Made by a program: the position numbers and the translations under genes. Positions 1 through 11,913 of a stretch of 64,000 nucleotides of DNA are shown here, in pieces. Each line of letters starts with the position of its first letter. Position 1 is the first letter of the stretch. Origin of the DNA: Paralichthys olivaceus (lineage: Eukaryota > Chordata > Actinopteri > Pleuronectiformes > Paralichthyidae); contig NC_091096.1 of the NCBI RefSeq assembly GCF_024713975.1, positions 24,577,458-24,641,457 of the forward strand, written 5' to 3'. The notes under the pieces were generated by a model. The model made no database searches. It saw nothing but the letters and a program-made list of their open reading frames with translations, and had not been told where the DNA came from.

Positions 1-349
1 CTCCTAGTAAAAAGTAAATATGTGTGATTGTGTTTATATCTGCCTGTTTCTATGAACATTTTAAATTATACAGTATTTTGAACAGGGGTTGCTGGGATGC
101 ACAGTGACAGTAACGGTAGCGCTAATGCATGCAACATTTTGTGTAGACACTAAATCCATAGCAGAGATTGTGAGGATAACATAATCTCCAAATCCATTGA
201 TGAGTGGTAGCAAATATTGTTTTACAGTCTTTACTTAAACTGGTCTCTCTTTAAGTAGTCACAGATTTCACAGTTTTTAGAAGCAGCATGAGAACTGCTC
301 TCATGCAGCTCTGTGCCAGTGTGTGGAGTCCAAATAGTCTTTTAAAACC
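1..349. other. Left flank, no gene seen
   Basis: AT-rich sequence immediately 3' of the candidate terminal exon at 350-637 (minus strand). If that exon is real, part of this is its 3' untranslated region, but I see no clear AATAAA on the minus strand here. No repeat, RNA gene or open frame of interest was recognised. Confidence 0.4.
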
Positions 350-637
350 TCAAGTCTTTTTCAAACACTGTCCAGAACCTTTTGTAAAACTCAGTGGGAA
401 GTTAATTAATTCTTGAGGCACGCAGCAGTGGAGCCGCTGAACAGAAGCGAACATGTCCTCAGATAGCTCCAGAGAAGATCCCTGTGCCTCATCCAGACAG
501 TCCCTCCAGTATATGTCCACAGTGTCACACTTCTCTACACGAAACAGTTCACTGAAGAATCGTGTGGCCAAGGTCCAATTAGGAAGTGTCTCATCAGGTT
601 TTGACCCCCAACCTTTTTCTGTGATCCAAAAATAGAC
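350..637 (-). CDS. Candidate terminal coding exon, unrecognised protein
   Basis: An open segment of 95 codons ends in TGA at 350-352. Read from an AG at 639-638 it starts VYFWITEKGW and continues without a stop through acidic and aromatic-rich sequence (for example TRFFSELFRVEKCDTVDIYW, then WRDCLDEAQG) to the C-terminal GSGQCLKKT. The balanced composition, many W/F/C residues and lack of low complexity look like a real folded protein, unlike the surrounding repeat-derived frames. The acceptor has a poor pyrimidine tract, which lowers confidence. The frame at the acceptor is phase 0. I do not recognise the family and give no function. A second candidate exon of possibly the same gene lies at 2481-2610, but its donor phase does not match this acceptor, so at least one further exon would be needed between them. 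The rest of the gene would lie to the right, before the kinase gene at 13.4 kb. Confidence 0.5.
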   Translation of the reverse strand, partial: VYFWITEKGWGSKPDETLPNWTLATRFFSELFRVEKCDTVDIYWRDCLDEAQGSSLELSEDMFASVQRLHCCVPQELINFPLSFTKGSGQCLKKT

Positions 638-755
638 CTACTTATTAATCTATTTATATACTTAAAATGTAAGCAACTGCTGTGCTAGGAAGTATAATAA
701 TAATTATGATATGAAGGCAGTGTCTCCACTGCAGTAAGGTTGGTACTATTGTCAA

Positions 756-1163
756 AGTGAGGTGTGGAGAACAGGTGGACCCAAATGCAGGAGCAAGGCA
801 GGAGGCAGGTCCAATTCACAAAAAAAATGAATTTAACGAGAACATCAAATATTTGGCAGGCCCGCAGGAAACAAAAGGCAAAACTCCAACTGTTCAGGAG
901 AAACAAGGCAGGGTAAGGAACTTAAAGCTGACAGAGACTAAACAGACAACACGACTGAGACAGAAGTGAGGACTGGACTTAAATACAAACTGAACTGATG
1001 ACAAACTAGAGACAGGTGGGGACAAACAGGTGACACAAATCAAAACTGGAGGGGAACACAAAGGCAGGAAGTAAAAAAAAAAACAATAAACACATGAGGG
1101 ATCAGAACTTCAAAATAAAACAGGAAACAGAACTCAGAAGTTCATTCTGAGTTCTGTGTTTCC
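756..1163. repeat. Dispersed non-autonomous element remnant
   Basis: Purine-rich sequence beginning near 'gtggagaacaggtggaccca' and running through blocks such as 'gacaaacaggtgacacaaat' and 'aaaataaaacaggaaacag' resembles long non-coding dispersed elements common in fish genomes. Its right end is a strong inverted repeat (1123-1163). A second stretch of similar character lies at 8130-8620. The family assignment is from memory of the style of sequence, not from a search. The rest of 638-2480 holds no exon I can support. Confidence 0.45.
1123..1163. repeat. Imperfect hairpin at element end
   Basis: The left arm ggaaacagaactcagaa is answered by ttctgagttctgtgtttcc after a five-base loop. The pairing is complete apart from a two-base insertion in the right arm. 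It sits at the right end of the purine-rich repeat and probably marks an element terminus. Confidence 0.7.
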
Positions 1164-2480
1164 TATTTCCACATGCCCATAAAACAGAACCAAAATAAAC
1201 TTTCAGATTTCTGGGTCAGGGCAGAATGATAACTAAGACTTGAAAATAGACATCTGCTCCAAATCATTTCAACTTATAGAGAAACAAATGAGTTGGTAAT
1301 TTAGAATTAAATTAAATCAATTGTTAACAGAGGAGTAGACATTGGGGCTGAGACCACAGTGGGAAGAAGACTGTCATGGAAGCAGTCCCTTGAAAAGGCG
1401 TTGGATATGAAGGATACTTTGAGATGATGAGGAATGGAGCATGAAGATGGGACATTTAATGAAGGTTTCTGATTGGATGGTTGAACGGAGATAACTGAGG
1501 TGGGACCAGGGGTCAAGAGTGACAGGAAGGAGCAAAAACATTTAAAACTTTTAACAGCTCAGGTTATAATTGGATGAAAAGAGAGAGCGAGCTGGTGGAA
1601 CTCAAAGATTGCAGGAACTGTGTCGTGACTTAGGAGGCACTCAAAAGAAGACACTCTTCCAGACTGAATTTTTTTTTTATTTCCTCAACCGAGATGTTCT
1701 TTCTTGTTGGAACAACACATCTGTTACCATCGCTCACTCAATTCTGTCCCTTTCTCCTTTTAGATTTCGTCCTTGCAAACTTCTCAGGGAGAGTAGGAAA
1801 GAGAGAAGGGCAGTGAGCCATTTCCATAGAGAAACCACTCAAAGTGCTTCAGAGAGTTTTCGTCTCCTGTCGTTCGTTCTCGTGGTCAGTATCGTTTTTT
1901 AACCAACATATTTCCTGTTTGCTGAGCTGCTGATGTCCTACCATCATTCTAATTCCATCATTGCAGAGCTTATAAATTGATCAACATCAGGAAATGTTCT
2001 GTGATTTCCACAATTACTTGATTATAATGTGAAATGTCTGCTATTTGTGTTATTGTCCCTCTGTAGCTCTACTGCTGGAGGGCTTGCAGTGTCACCTGCA
2101 GTGTCACCTTACTATTCTTGTAGTTAGCATCTCTTTAGTGGCAGCCTCATCTGCCGCCTGCTTTATGTTACCTGTGAGCTGTAACTCGCCTGAGCTACAC
2201 CCTGCTGCCTGCTCTTGATGCAGACATAATGAATGTTTTTGCCAGACTTCACTGCACTCCAAGCATTTCATGTTGCCAAAGCTGGCCTGCACAACATGTC
2301 CATGTTTACTCTCTGCAGAGACACAGATTGGATGAGCTGTATCTGGCGTTGTTACTGACCAGATTGACCTTCGGGCCAGCCCTTTTTTCCAGCGTTTATT
2401 TGGGATGATGCCATGTATGTAGAGATCTGTTGAGAGACAGCTACAAGAAAAAAAGCTACAATGGCCTTGTTCTTTCATAC

Positions 2481-2610
2481 GTGATGTTTCCTGCAACGTA
2501 GTCTCACGAAACTGTTCGTAAGATATCTTGGGGATGGGGGTGATTTCATAACTGATCTGTTCTCCATCAGCCAGGAGAGACTGCTGCGGGTCAGCCACTG
2601 CTCTAACCCC
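2481..2610 (-). CDS. Candidate internal coding exon, unrecognised protein
   Basis: After an acceptor 'ttatttatgcag' (AG at 2612-2611) the minus strand reads GVRAVADPQQSLLADGEQIS, then YEITPIPKISYEQFRETTLQ and ETS, 43 codons plus one base, to a possible donor GTATGA at 2480-2475. The amino-acid pattern looks protein-like. The open frame continues on both sides (2104-2661), but the outer parts look random. The donor lacks a preceding AG, so the exon end is uncertain. It may belong to the same gene as the exon at 350-637, but the phases do not join directly (1 here, 0 there). Family unknown. Confidence 0.35.
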
Positions 2611-4534
2611 CTGCATAAATAATAGTGGCAGCGAGCCCTTGACAGGGAGGGATGAAAACACCTCAGTTCACAAGTTTATGCCATGATTTCAGAAGATTTA
2701 TTCATTTAATTGATTTGATGTGTTTTCTCTTTCTCTCTCTCTGGCAGGGTGCATGCTGGGAGTCAGTGTGGTAGAGGAGAGTGTTTTTTAACATTTGTTT
2801 TGCATGTTTTCTGTGTGTTTGCACCTCATTAATCACTGTAGCAATGAGTGTTTTGCATCTTTTGTCCAGTGGCTCAGGCCTTTAGCAGAGTGCCTCATAT
2901 ATGGCTGCAGGCTGTTGCTTGCTGTCAAACTCTGACCGGGAGTCAGCTGCTCGGTGGAGGGGTGCAGTTGGGCGGTGGGGAAGGGCAGTGGGCTATTTCA
3001 GTGTGAAATCAGCAGCAGCAGTGCAGTGGTGGTCCCTGTAGAAAGCCACGACAAAGTGAACCGGATGCTGGAGAGCCGAGTCGTCCTTCAGGGGACGTTC
3101 ACTTCCCATTAAAAAGTGATTATTTCCAATGTCCCCCCTGAAAAATGAGTTGTTGGAGAAAAAGCTTTAGTCTAAATCTCCTCACCTGAAGAACCCCATG
3201 TCTTTTAGGAGACAAAGCAATGAGGAGCTTAAACTTGTTTTCAATTCAGAGTGGAGGACTTTGATGTGATTACTGCGTGAGGTTATTTGAGTTATTCCAG
3301 CTATTTATCTTACCACCTGGAAATGAAGTGTGTTAATTTGGGACTTTTATCATATGGATAACATAAAGCTGATATGCATTAAATGCAGAGAAATAATTAG
3401 AAATAACACTGTCGTTAATAGCGTACTTACAATTTTTGAGAGATTTCAATCAGTGGAAAACAGAGCAGGAGTTTGGAGGTTTGGGACCACATGGCAGACC
3501 GGTGTCCGTCCTGCGAGAGTTACACAAAAATGCTCACACTGCCAGCTTCTGTGCCGCATCAGTCCGACACAAATGACCTTCCAGACATCCATCCTTCAAA
3601 ATCAATTTGTGCTTCATTCTCTGATATAAGCTCAACATCACTGCTCCCCTCTCTGCGGACCAGAGTCTCTTCCTGGCCTACTTTGGACATGATGTACTAC
3701 CACACATCTTTATGTTCACAAACACTCACACACACACAATGACTGTGACTTATCTTTGACCTAAAAACTAGTCAATTCAAAACCTCGGGTTGTAAAACAA
3801 ACTGCTATCTGGGCTGTCAGGGGATGTGACACTGAAAATAATTTGTGACAATATGTTACATATGAAACACCACGCAACCCAAATCATCACAAGACATTCT
3901 ATTCAGCCGGGATGTTATTGGTCACGCTGCACAATGAACCCCCGCCCCCTTCTTTAACCTTTAACTATTGATCTTGAAGGCCTTGTCCCAACAACACACC
4001 TTCATGCACTATTTCACAGACATCTCATCTGCCTGAATCATTCAGGCCATACGTTGAATCTGCAGGGAACTGTGAGGCCATGCTGAATCCCCCTGTAACC
4101 CTATGGCCTGCTTTATGCATGCCTGGGCTCTGGCATTTCTAGGCTGTTCATCCATCAAGGGCTCCATGTGTTGTTTGATGAGCCAGGCACAAAACAGCAA
4201 AGGTCGATCGGCTACTCAAATATTTTAAGAGGAGAATACAATTTGTAGACTTAGTCATTTTGAAGACCGTAAACAACTGAAGTCAAATTAGGTTAAAGCT
4301 TTAGTTAATATTCACATTGCTTATTGCTGAGAGTGGAAATTTCATTTCTATTCTTTTTTTCTTATGATATGGATTTTATGCCAATAATGATCAGCAGCAC
4401 TTATTACAGTCCATGATTACTTCTTTCTACGATACACGTACAAATAAAATGCTCCCTGGTTCCCATGGATGTGTAAAAGATGTTTGATGCAGGCAGCTAG
4501 CATATAGTGGGATAATCAAATTAAATATCTTTCA
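2611..4534. other. No supported gene
   Basis: A somewhat GC-richer stretch at 2880-3120 has a short minus-strand frame, but no convincing splice sites or homology could be seen. The rest is ordinary non-coding sequence with a short CA run near 3725. Confidence 0.4.
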
Positions 4535-4860
4535 TATTTTATTTGTATAGCCCATATTAATTTACCTAATAGGGTTAAACAAGGTGTGACATCCTTTTAC
4601 CCCTTGAGTGAGAAAAAATAAAAATAAAAAAAAACTAGACACCTCACAGAGAGTCACATGTTGAGAGCTGCATAACCAAGAGCAGGTCCAAGACAGACCT
4701 GAACCAGCTCCAACTATAAGCTTTATCAAAAAGGAAGGTTTAAAGCCGACACCTCCCAAACTGAAACTGGGACATGATTCCAACTCATTTGTTGTCATTA
4801 AAACCTGTCCACGATAAAAAGGTTCAAATGAACCAGTCTTAAAAAGCAACTTGTTGGTTC
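4535..4860. repeat. Fish dispersed repeat ('tttgtatagcccatatt' type)
   Basis: It begins with 'tattttatttgtatagcccatat' and includes 'gggttaaacaaggtgtgaca' and a poly-A-like run of mixed a/t. This matches the general form of a repeat class frequent in fish, whose other copies here start near 8710, 11677 and 25302. The 95-codon minus-strand frame across it is repeat-derived and not a gene. Confidence 0.5.
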
Positions 4861-4902
4861 AGTTTGTTCTAATTTATATGTAATTGCAAAATCTGGTTTT
4901 AC

Positions 4903-5170
4903 CAAACAAGAGCTGTGTCTCAATTAAGCTGCTGCATCCTGAGGAGGACCCAGTCTACGCAGCTAGTCAGCATCCTTTAATGGCCACGTACACCGAGTTG
5001 GTAGAACCACAATGAGACGGTCTGATTTTCTAATTGTGTCACCTCCATTGATCGATAATGGAAGGACACATTTGTCAGCCGCATTTAGAGGAGACTTCGA
5101 TTTGGGCCGGTCTAGTCACGCCACTGTGACGCAACCAGTCTACGAATGCAGCTGACGGAGGATGCGGCCC
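4903..5170. repeat. Probable MITE-like repeat
   Basis: Runs from 'caagagctgtgtctcaatta' through 'gcatcctgaggaggaccca' and 'gacacatttgtcagccgcat' to 'gatttgggccgg'. The general layout resembles high-copy non-autonomous DNA transposons of percomorph fish. Ends are approximate. Confidence 0.4.
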
Positions 5171-6652
5171 CTAAATTAAGACATAGCCACAGTCTTCTTC
5201 TTTGTTCAGTTCATTGGCAGGTGCATTACCACCATCTGGGATGGTACACCATTCCTGGGAGGTACTGCAATACCAGGTCTATGCCTGGAGTGGACAGAGC
5301 AGGCCCCTATACAAAAGGGTTCCATCCTCCATTATCTATACTGGTTATTATTTAGGGGTGTAGGGGAGCTGAAGACAATCCCAGTTGACCCTGGGCCATG
5401 CTGGGACTGACATAGAGACAAACAGAATAGGATTCGAATCAAAAACTGCTGTGAGGCTTTGAGGGAGACAGTAAGGATACATTTTCTGTTGAAAGAAGTT
5501 TTTGCTCTTGGAGTATTCTGGCTGTGTACTCAGCTGGAAACGTGACTGTTTGCTGCTCTGTTTAAAGGAGTTGGAATAAAGGTTGGATTTCTTGAGGGCT
5601 TCCAGCTGTCTGGATATCGTGACACGGGGGTTTAGTATAAGGCGTCAGCTGTGATGTGCATACAGATCAGCCTCTACATTAAAGCCCAGAAATGATGATA
5701 TGGTCAATACACAGTTTAAAACATCCTGTGTTAAAACAACACTCATAGACCACTTGACAAAAAAACAAATAAAGTTTTTCAGAGCAAATTTTCTTTGCTT
5801 GTTTCTTTATTCAGTATTTGTACACTGTCATCTAAAACAGCCCTGATAAATCTGCAGATGGATGTACATCTGTAACATTGATATATGAAGCAGACAAACA
5901 GAGTACAAAGTTAGCGATCAGCTGGTGAAAGTAGAATATGTTATGTCCAGGAGCCAGATATTTTCCCTGGGAGTTTGTGGAAACCAAATCAGAGCAATAC
6001 AGTGGAGTGAAGGTTAGTGTGGTATTCACAGCCCTGCAATTAATGCAGATTTAATGTTTGCTTTTTAATTATGTAAAAAGAGAATAGCAGTCTTACAGTC
6101 TGTAGTTTGTAGGCCTCTGTCTTGTCCAGTTACCTGCCACTTGTAAACTTTCTGCTCTGGGTTTTTGATGTGTAATCTGATTCAATGTAAATGGTCTGTA
6201 CCTCCTTCAGGACTAAGATCACCTGTTCCTATGCTACACACTCTTGTTTTTTTCTCAATTAATCTCTCTCTCCATTCTAGAGCAAACGTGCAAACAGACT
6301 GTATCTGGACTGCAGCGATAGACTTCAATGATCCATAAGAGACCCTAACAGTGCCTTTTACTATATGACTTCAATAACACAGACACACACCACACACACA
6401 CATATCAATAATAAACCAACAATAGGAAATAGTTTAAAAATATGTATTTATGGAAAAAGGAATATAGAGCACATCATACACACAGTCCAATATACACAGG
6501 AATAATACATTCACAGGTTACACAAACAAACACACATCCTCAAAAAGACTCATTTAGGTTTTTTTCAATGAGCTCAAAGAGACAGAAGGGAGATGAATCT
6601 TTATAGTCTCATCGTTCAGAAACGTATTAAATCACCAACTATGAAGGAAGGA

Positions 6653-6825
6653 TTCTGTCTGTCTCTCTGTCTGTCTGTCTGACAGTCTATCCCCCTGTTT
6701 GTCTATCTGTCTGTCTAATTGTCAGTCCTCCTGTCCATCTGTTTAATTCTCTGTCTGTCTATCAGTCCGTCCATCTGTCATTCCGTCCATCCGCCCGTCT
6801 GTCTGTCCATCTGTCCTTTTACCTT
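6653..6825. repeat. Degenerate (GTCT)n tetranucleotide repeat
   Basis: About 170 bases dominated by ctgt/gtct units with scattered substitutions (tccgtccatctgtcattcc and similar), the look of an old, decaying microsatellite. Confidence 0.85.
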
Positions 6826-6915
6826 TATTCACTTGTTCATAAATTGTGCAACTGTTCTGCTGTTCAATCCCGAAACATGAACAGAGTCCAAAGCCCTAAG
6901 TGGTGTTGTAATATC

Positions 6916-6916
<1 letters not shown>

Positions 6917-6949
<33 letters not shown>
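6917..6949. repeat. (CA)n microsatellite
   Basis: Uninterrupted alternating a/c run of about 33 bases. Confidence 0.95.
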
Positions 6950-6952
<3 letters not shown>

Positions 6953-8129
6953 GTTGTGTTTTTACACACAGAATTTAATGATACAATTAAATGTACATGC
7001 TTTTATATTCTCTCCCCAAGATTATTGTAATGTGTTGTTTCCTTGTCTGAACAGGAGAGAACTGTTCAAACATTCCAAGCAGAACAAAATGTGCTGTTCA
7101 GGATCGAACAGGACAAAGTTACTTGTTACTGCTGGAAACTGTGGTTAAATTTTAACTATAAAAACCAAAATCATTGGTAAAGAGATGCTAAAATATGCAA
7201 TTGAGCTCAGGACATCCACAAATACAGCAGGTGATCATTCTCCATGGGTTTGATGTCAGTGGCTATCATTTGATACATTCTTTCCCTTTCATTTCCCAAC
7301 ACATTTTCTAGCTCTTCCACATATTTTTCAACCACTCTCTCAGCTGGTAGTTGTTAGATATAATTTGAAGACATTTGCACCATCAGTAAAAAGCCTGTCA
7401 CATAGAGAGCAGAAAGACTGGTGGTTTTTGTAGCGACAAATAAAGTGTGCTGCTCGGTGCTCATTCACCTTATTAAAGCCAAATGGAAAAGAGGCCACAT
7501 ATGTAAAGATTCAATCCAACAAGAGGTGGCACAGGCATGAGTCAAGCAGCTTGACAACCATTTTGTTTATTTATTCACAGCATCCACATTTTGACCGTGA
7601 TGTTAGATGATAGAGAAGTGGGACATGGACCGTGTGTTGGTTATTTAATGTTTTCAGAGTGATGATAGTGTACCATTAACATTGTTATTGCACTGACTTG
7701 TCTGGCCCAGCAGCTTCAGTAAGTGGCAGAGAAAGTCTAGGTTAAGCAAACACTACCACCCTGTGGACAGTCGGGATAGTGCTAGGTTTGAATGTGCGTG
7801 TAGGTGCTCGTGTGTGTAGGTCGGCTGCTCCGAATGAGTAATGCCTGAACCACTGCTTGGTTAGATGAGTTTTTAATATCCTAGAGAGACAGGAGGGTGT
7901 GAGAACAGTAGTGACAAATTGAAAACAAATAAGTCAGGATATGAAGTAACACACAGCTACAGTGTCATCACTGGCACAATCAGATGCAAAATACACAGCC
8001 TGCTCTTTTAACAACACGATTAATAAAGATTTAATTGTGTTTTAAATTAAAGTCTGAAGTAAAAGCTGCACCCTAAAGGAACCAACTGATCAATTTCTTG
8101 TTGTAAAAGCTGGGTGTTATAATTTGCTT

Positions 8130-8620
8130 CTGGACCCAAAGGGCAGAACACAAACTCAGTAATAGATGGTTGTAAAAATGTTTATTGCTCATTTGGTTGG
8201 AGCTGGAGTGGGGTGGAGCAGGCAGTGGAGACCAGAGCAGATGAGGTTGAAAAAACAGGATGACGCTGAGTTGATTGGTTTTGTAGCAAGAAAGGAGCAA
8301 AGAAGAAGTTGGCAGCAAATAACAAACAAACTAGAAGATGTATGTTGAATCACAAAGCCTAGATGTGTTACCACACTGGTGGACAGACATCTGGCGAAGA
8401 CAGGAGGGATGAGCTGGGGTTTTATAGACTGAGGAGTTGACGAGGAGATGACGCTCAGCTGCACAGGTAGAGAGACACACAGGGAGAGAGACAAGAGACA
8501 CTGGGGGGAGGGGAAACACAGGGAGAACACAAGGCAAGAACATGGAGGTGGAAACCTGGTCCTAACCCTGAAGTCCACTTCAATAAACTTTCTGTTTCAC
8601 TCAAACTCAGTCCGTACAGA
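8130..8620. repeat. Dispersed non-autonomous element remnant
   Basis: Begins near 'ctggacccaaagggcagaac' and carries 'tgtttattgctcatttggtt' and 'ggggttttatagactgagga', with purine-rich blocks towards 8500. The overall form matches the element at 756-1163. Overlapping frames on both strands are low-complexity and not credible genes. Confidence 0.4.
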
Positions 8621-8709
8621 AATCCAAGATCATTTACACTGAGCTGGTTTCCAAAGATTTCTGATATTCAACAGTTTGTATTTCTGTCAAAGAGAGAGGG
8701 GGACAGAGT

Positions 8710-8960
8710 CAGTTCAATTCAATTTTATTTGTTTAGGGCCAAATCATAATATACATTATCTCAACGCACTTTACGTAGAAGATCAATAGAAGATGCTCCA
8801 GAGAGAGACTGGGAGAAGAACATGGATGTTAGGACTGGGTTTTACAATCTCTGTGTAATACCCAGGGATGATACTACTAATAACAGAGTGATATAAACTT
8901 AAAGAACACAATGAATATGAAGCCATTGAGAAATAACCTGGAGGTATGTTGAGTATCGAG
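8710..8960. repeat. Fish dispersed repeat ('caattcaattttatttg' type)
   Basis: Starts 'cagttcaattcaattttatt' then 'gggccaaatcataatataca' and 'ttatctcaacgcactttac'. It shares these blocks with 25302-25790 and, more weakly, 11677-11760. The right end is approximate. Confidence 0.7.
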
Positions 8961-9784
8961 AACAGTATTTGTGGCTTGGAGATGGAGATTTCAACTTTTT
9001 ACCAGGTTTTATAGTAATTAAATTAAACTAAAGCCAACATCATCAATTAGAGGATTTGGAAGGATTTTGTATGACAGATTTACCTTTTCATTCACCATCC
9101 TTTAATACAATCAAAATTGACTCACTCTGACTCACCACTGAAGGGCTTCAGCAGACTGGATAATAATGTCCGGGGCATGACTCATGGGCTAAAAGGAACT
9201 TTTGAATAAACCCAGTGCAAAAGCCCCAAAATACTTAACAGACAGTTCTGTTCCAATACAGTTAACAGTCACTTTGTGAAGGCACGTTATTATTTACTTT
9301 GTCCATCATATAGAGTAATGACATTTTCTTTTTTCTCAAGTCCTTGTTGTAATTTTGTCCTGTGTCTCACTAACGTATAGTTTGATTAATGATAAATTGC
9401 AGCAAATATATCACAAATATTTCATTTTTTAATGCAAAGTGATGTCAAAGTAGACAGAATACAACACAAACCCCATGTTTCATTAGTTCAAACACACTAA
9501 CAAAGAGGGAAAATGGTGTTAATCTAAAACCTTCCCTTCTTCATGCCAAGTCCAACCTGTTCACTGCCTCTGAGTGTGTGCAGTCTATCTTCCCCCCCCC
9601 CATCAGACCACAGACACCAATAAACAACATTGTCTACATAATTGATCTTCATCAAGCCTTGTCTTTATTCTCATGATGCTGGAGAGGTCAGACAAAGCAT
9701 GTTGTGAAAGGAGCCACTGAATCTTTCATGATCTTTCGATGGGTTAGTGCGGTGCTTTTATGTCACACAGGCATGGTGGCTGGT

Positions 9785-9786
<2 letters not shown>
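8961..9786. other. No gene seen
   Basis: AT-rich unique-looking sequence with a short C run near 9592. Nothing supportable was found. Confidence 0.45.

Positions 9787-9850
<64 letters not shown>
9787..9850. repeat. (GT)n microsatellite, about 64 bp
   Basis: Uninterrupted alternating g/t for about 32 units, the longest pure dinucleotide run in the window. A 75-codon frame through it (poly Cys-Val) is an artefact. Confidence 0.98.
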
Positions 9851-9852
<2 letters not shown>

Positions 9853-9889
9853 ACTGAGTTGTTCAGGCACAGAGCCTGAACAACTCAGT
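9853..9889. repeat. Perfect 16-bp hairpin beside the GT tract
   Basis: The left arm actgagttgttcaggc and the right arm gcctgaacaactcagt are exact reverse complements separated by the five bases acaga. It starts three bases after the end of the (GT)n tract. I see no gene nearby whose 3' end it would mark. See findings. Confidence 0.95.
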
Positions 9890-11676
9890 ATTTCACATGG
9901 CTCAAAGGGAAACCTTGCTTTGGTCCATTAATTAGAAATATGTCCATTATGTTTCCACAATGATGATGCTTCAAAGACACAATTAGCATGGTCCACAGCC
10001 TCTGGTACTAAGTGTTCCAGAAATGAGACATAAAAGAAGTACGCCCACGGCCTTAGCAACAGATGTTAGATGGTTAAGAGCACACAAAACTTAATCCGGC
10101 TGCTCATTATTTGCTCTATATGACTTGATTACTAAGTAAGCAAAGCAGGCAGTTGCACACAAGCTTATATGAACCATATGTTTTACTTTGTAGCCACACC
10201 AGCAGAGTGACCGTATTAGGAGGTCTGTCGGATCCACATCCTTGGTATAAAAAGGACTGCCATTAGTTGGGACTGACTTGTAATCCCTTCTCACTTTGGT
10301 TTATGACAAAACCAAAAATGCAGAACTTTAAGTTTATGCAAAACTAAAAACATTCCCAGCAGCCTCTGCAGTACTATCCGTTCAGTTAAGTTAGTATCAA
10401 GTGAGCATATCAGCATGTGCCACTGTGCCTGTGTCTCACAGAGCTGCTAGGGTTGAGAATATACATAATAACATCAACATGATCTACTGTGTAACATGAA
10501 CAAAAAGATGTGCTCTTTATAAACAGCCAGGGTTCCATCCAATAACACCATTTTTTACCAAATTACCAAAATGAGACATTAAAATAGCTCCAGCCAATTC
10601 TTTAACCCCAGAAACAATAGAGGAAGCATGATGACAATACAGCAGAAATGTTTTTCATGGAAGCGATTTATGGAAGGTTGAAGTGTTGTCACCTCTGCAC
10701 ATGTCTGATGTTGTTGGCTGCTGCCATTACTGGTTTCTGCAGCAGAAAAAAATCCTTCAGTGGATGAATTGAGATCACATGGAGAGGAGAGGTGTAAAGG
10801 TCATGCAACTACTGCCAGAAGAGACTTGGAAGGTGAATTATAGATGGTGACATTTTTTACTTTTGGCCTCAGAGATGAAGGCAGCTCTTGTGCAAGTTAC
10901 AGGTGACTTGTCCAGAACAGACAGGCACTTAAACTTCAGAGAGTGGTTTACCTCCACAGATAACTGCTACATGTGAGGGAGAACAGCTTGTCTTCAACCA
11001 GACATGGACCAGACCAGAAGTTCGAAATGTTAACACAAAGTCAGTCGTCAAATGTGATGAACTGCACATATTTACAATAAATGAAAGTCATGTTTTCTAT
11101 TAAGTGGCAAAGGTTTTTGTGATCTCATCATTATGAGGTAAATGTTACTGTTGCACATCACAACGACTGTACAACAATGATGCCATCTGTGTTTACGTTT
11201 GTTCTCTGTCAGCCCCATTCTCCTATAAACCTGCTACAAAATACTGCATCCTGGGAAAGTGGATGAAGACTCATTATACTGCCCCTATAGCTTACCAGAA
11301 ACATGAGGCTGAGAGCAACAGCTCATACAGAACGTACAGCTGGAGAGAAGAATGATCGAACAAATAGCATGTGTCGGTCATTTTAAAAACTGACCTGGAT
11401 CCATCCCAGGAAATAATCCATTTAATGAGCATTTGTAAAAAGTTTTAATATTAGAGTAAATGAAGGAATACACAATACAATTGGGATGAAACTTTATTCT
11501 TCCATTTTTAGTTTAGTAGAATGAATGAAAATGGTTACATTAGTTTTCCATGTAATCTTGCAGTGACTCTGATTTGCAGACGGTTATTTACCTTGAATGG
11601 ACGAAACTGCCCATTTAAATGGGAAATAAAGTTTTTTCTACTTTTCAGACATTATTTCCTTGGTGAGTTGATTATC
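9890..11676. other. No gene seen
   Basis: Intergenic sequence 3' of the kinase gene. The minus-strand frame at 10091-10294 has no splice sites or family features and is not credited. Confidence 0.45.
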
Positions 11677-11760
11677 AAATCAATTCAATTAAATTTTAAT
11701 TTATATAGCGTCTAATCACAACATAAATTATCTAAAGGCACTTCACATGGTAATTCCAAT
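11677..11760. repeat. Fragment of the 'caattcaattttatttg' repeat
   Basis: Reads 'caaatcaattcaattaaatt', 'tttatatagcgtctaatcac' and 'ttatctaaaggcacttcaca', a short diverged copy of the family seen at 8710 and 25302. Confidence 0.6.
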
Positions 11761-11913
11761 TCAACATTATGTTTGTGCTAAAAGCCTGCCAGCAGATTTT
11801 GTATTTTGCTGTATTCAGATAATTCTTGATAATCTTATATATTTTCAATATTTTAGCAATTGTGTGAAGTCTGAAAACTAGATTACATGGTGCCAATTAA
11901 AAGACCGAATAAA

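Larger units (their letters stand above)
5171..8129. other. No supported gene; microsatellites
   Basis: Non-coding sequence holding a degenerate (GTCT)n block at 6653-6825 and a (CA)n run at 6917-6949. No open frame has protein-like character or splice support. Confidence 0.45.

Noticed and set aside
2104..2480. Rest of the 185-codon minus-strand frame around the candidate exon
   Set aside because: Beyond the proposed donor the composition looks random, with no motif and no support for coding.
2960..3120. Short minus-strand frame beginning MGSERPLKDDSA
   Set aside because: Only 38 codons with a stop, no splice signals at either end, and no recognisable family.
9704..9931. 75-codon plus-strand frame with Cys-Val repeat
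   Set aside because: Translation of the GT microsatellite.
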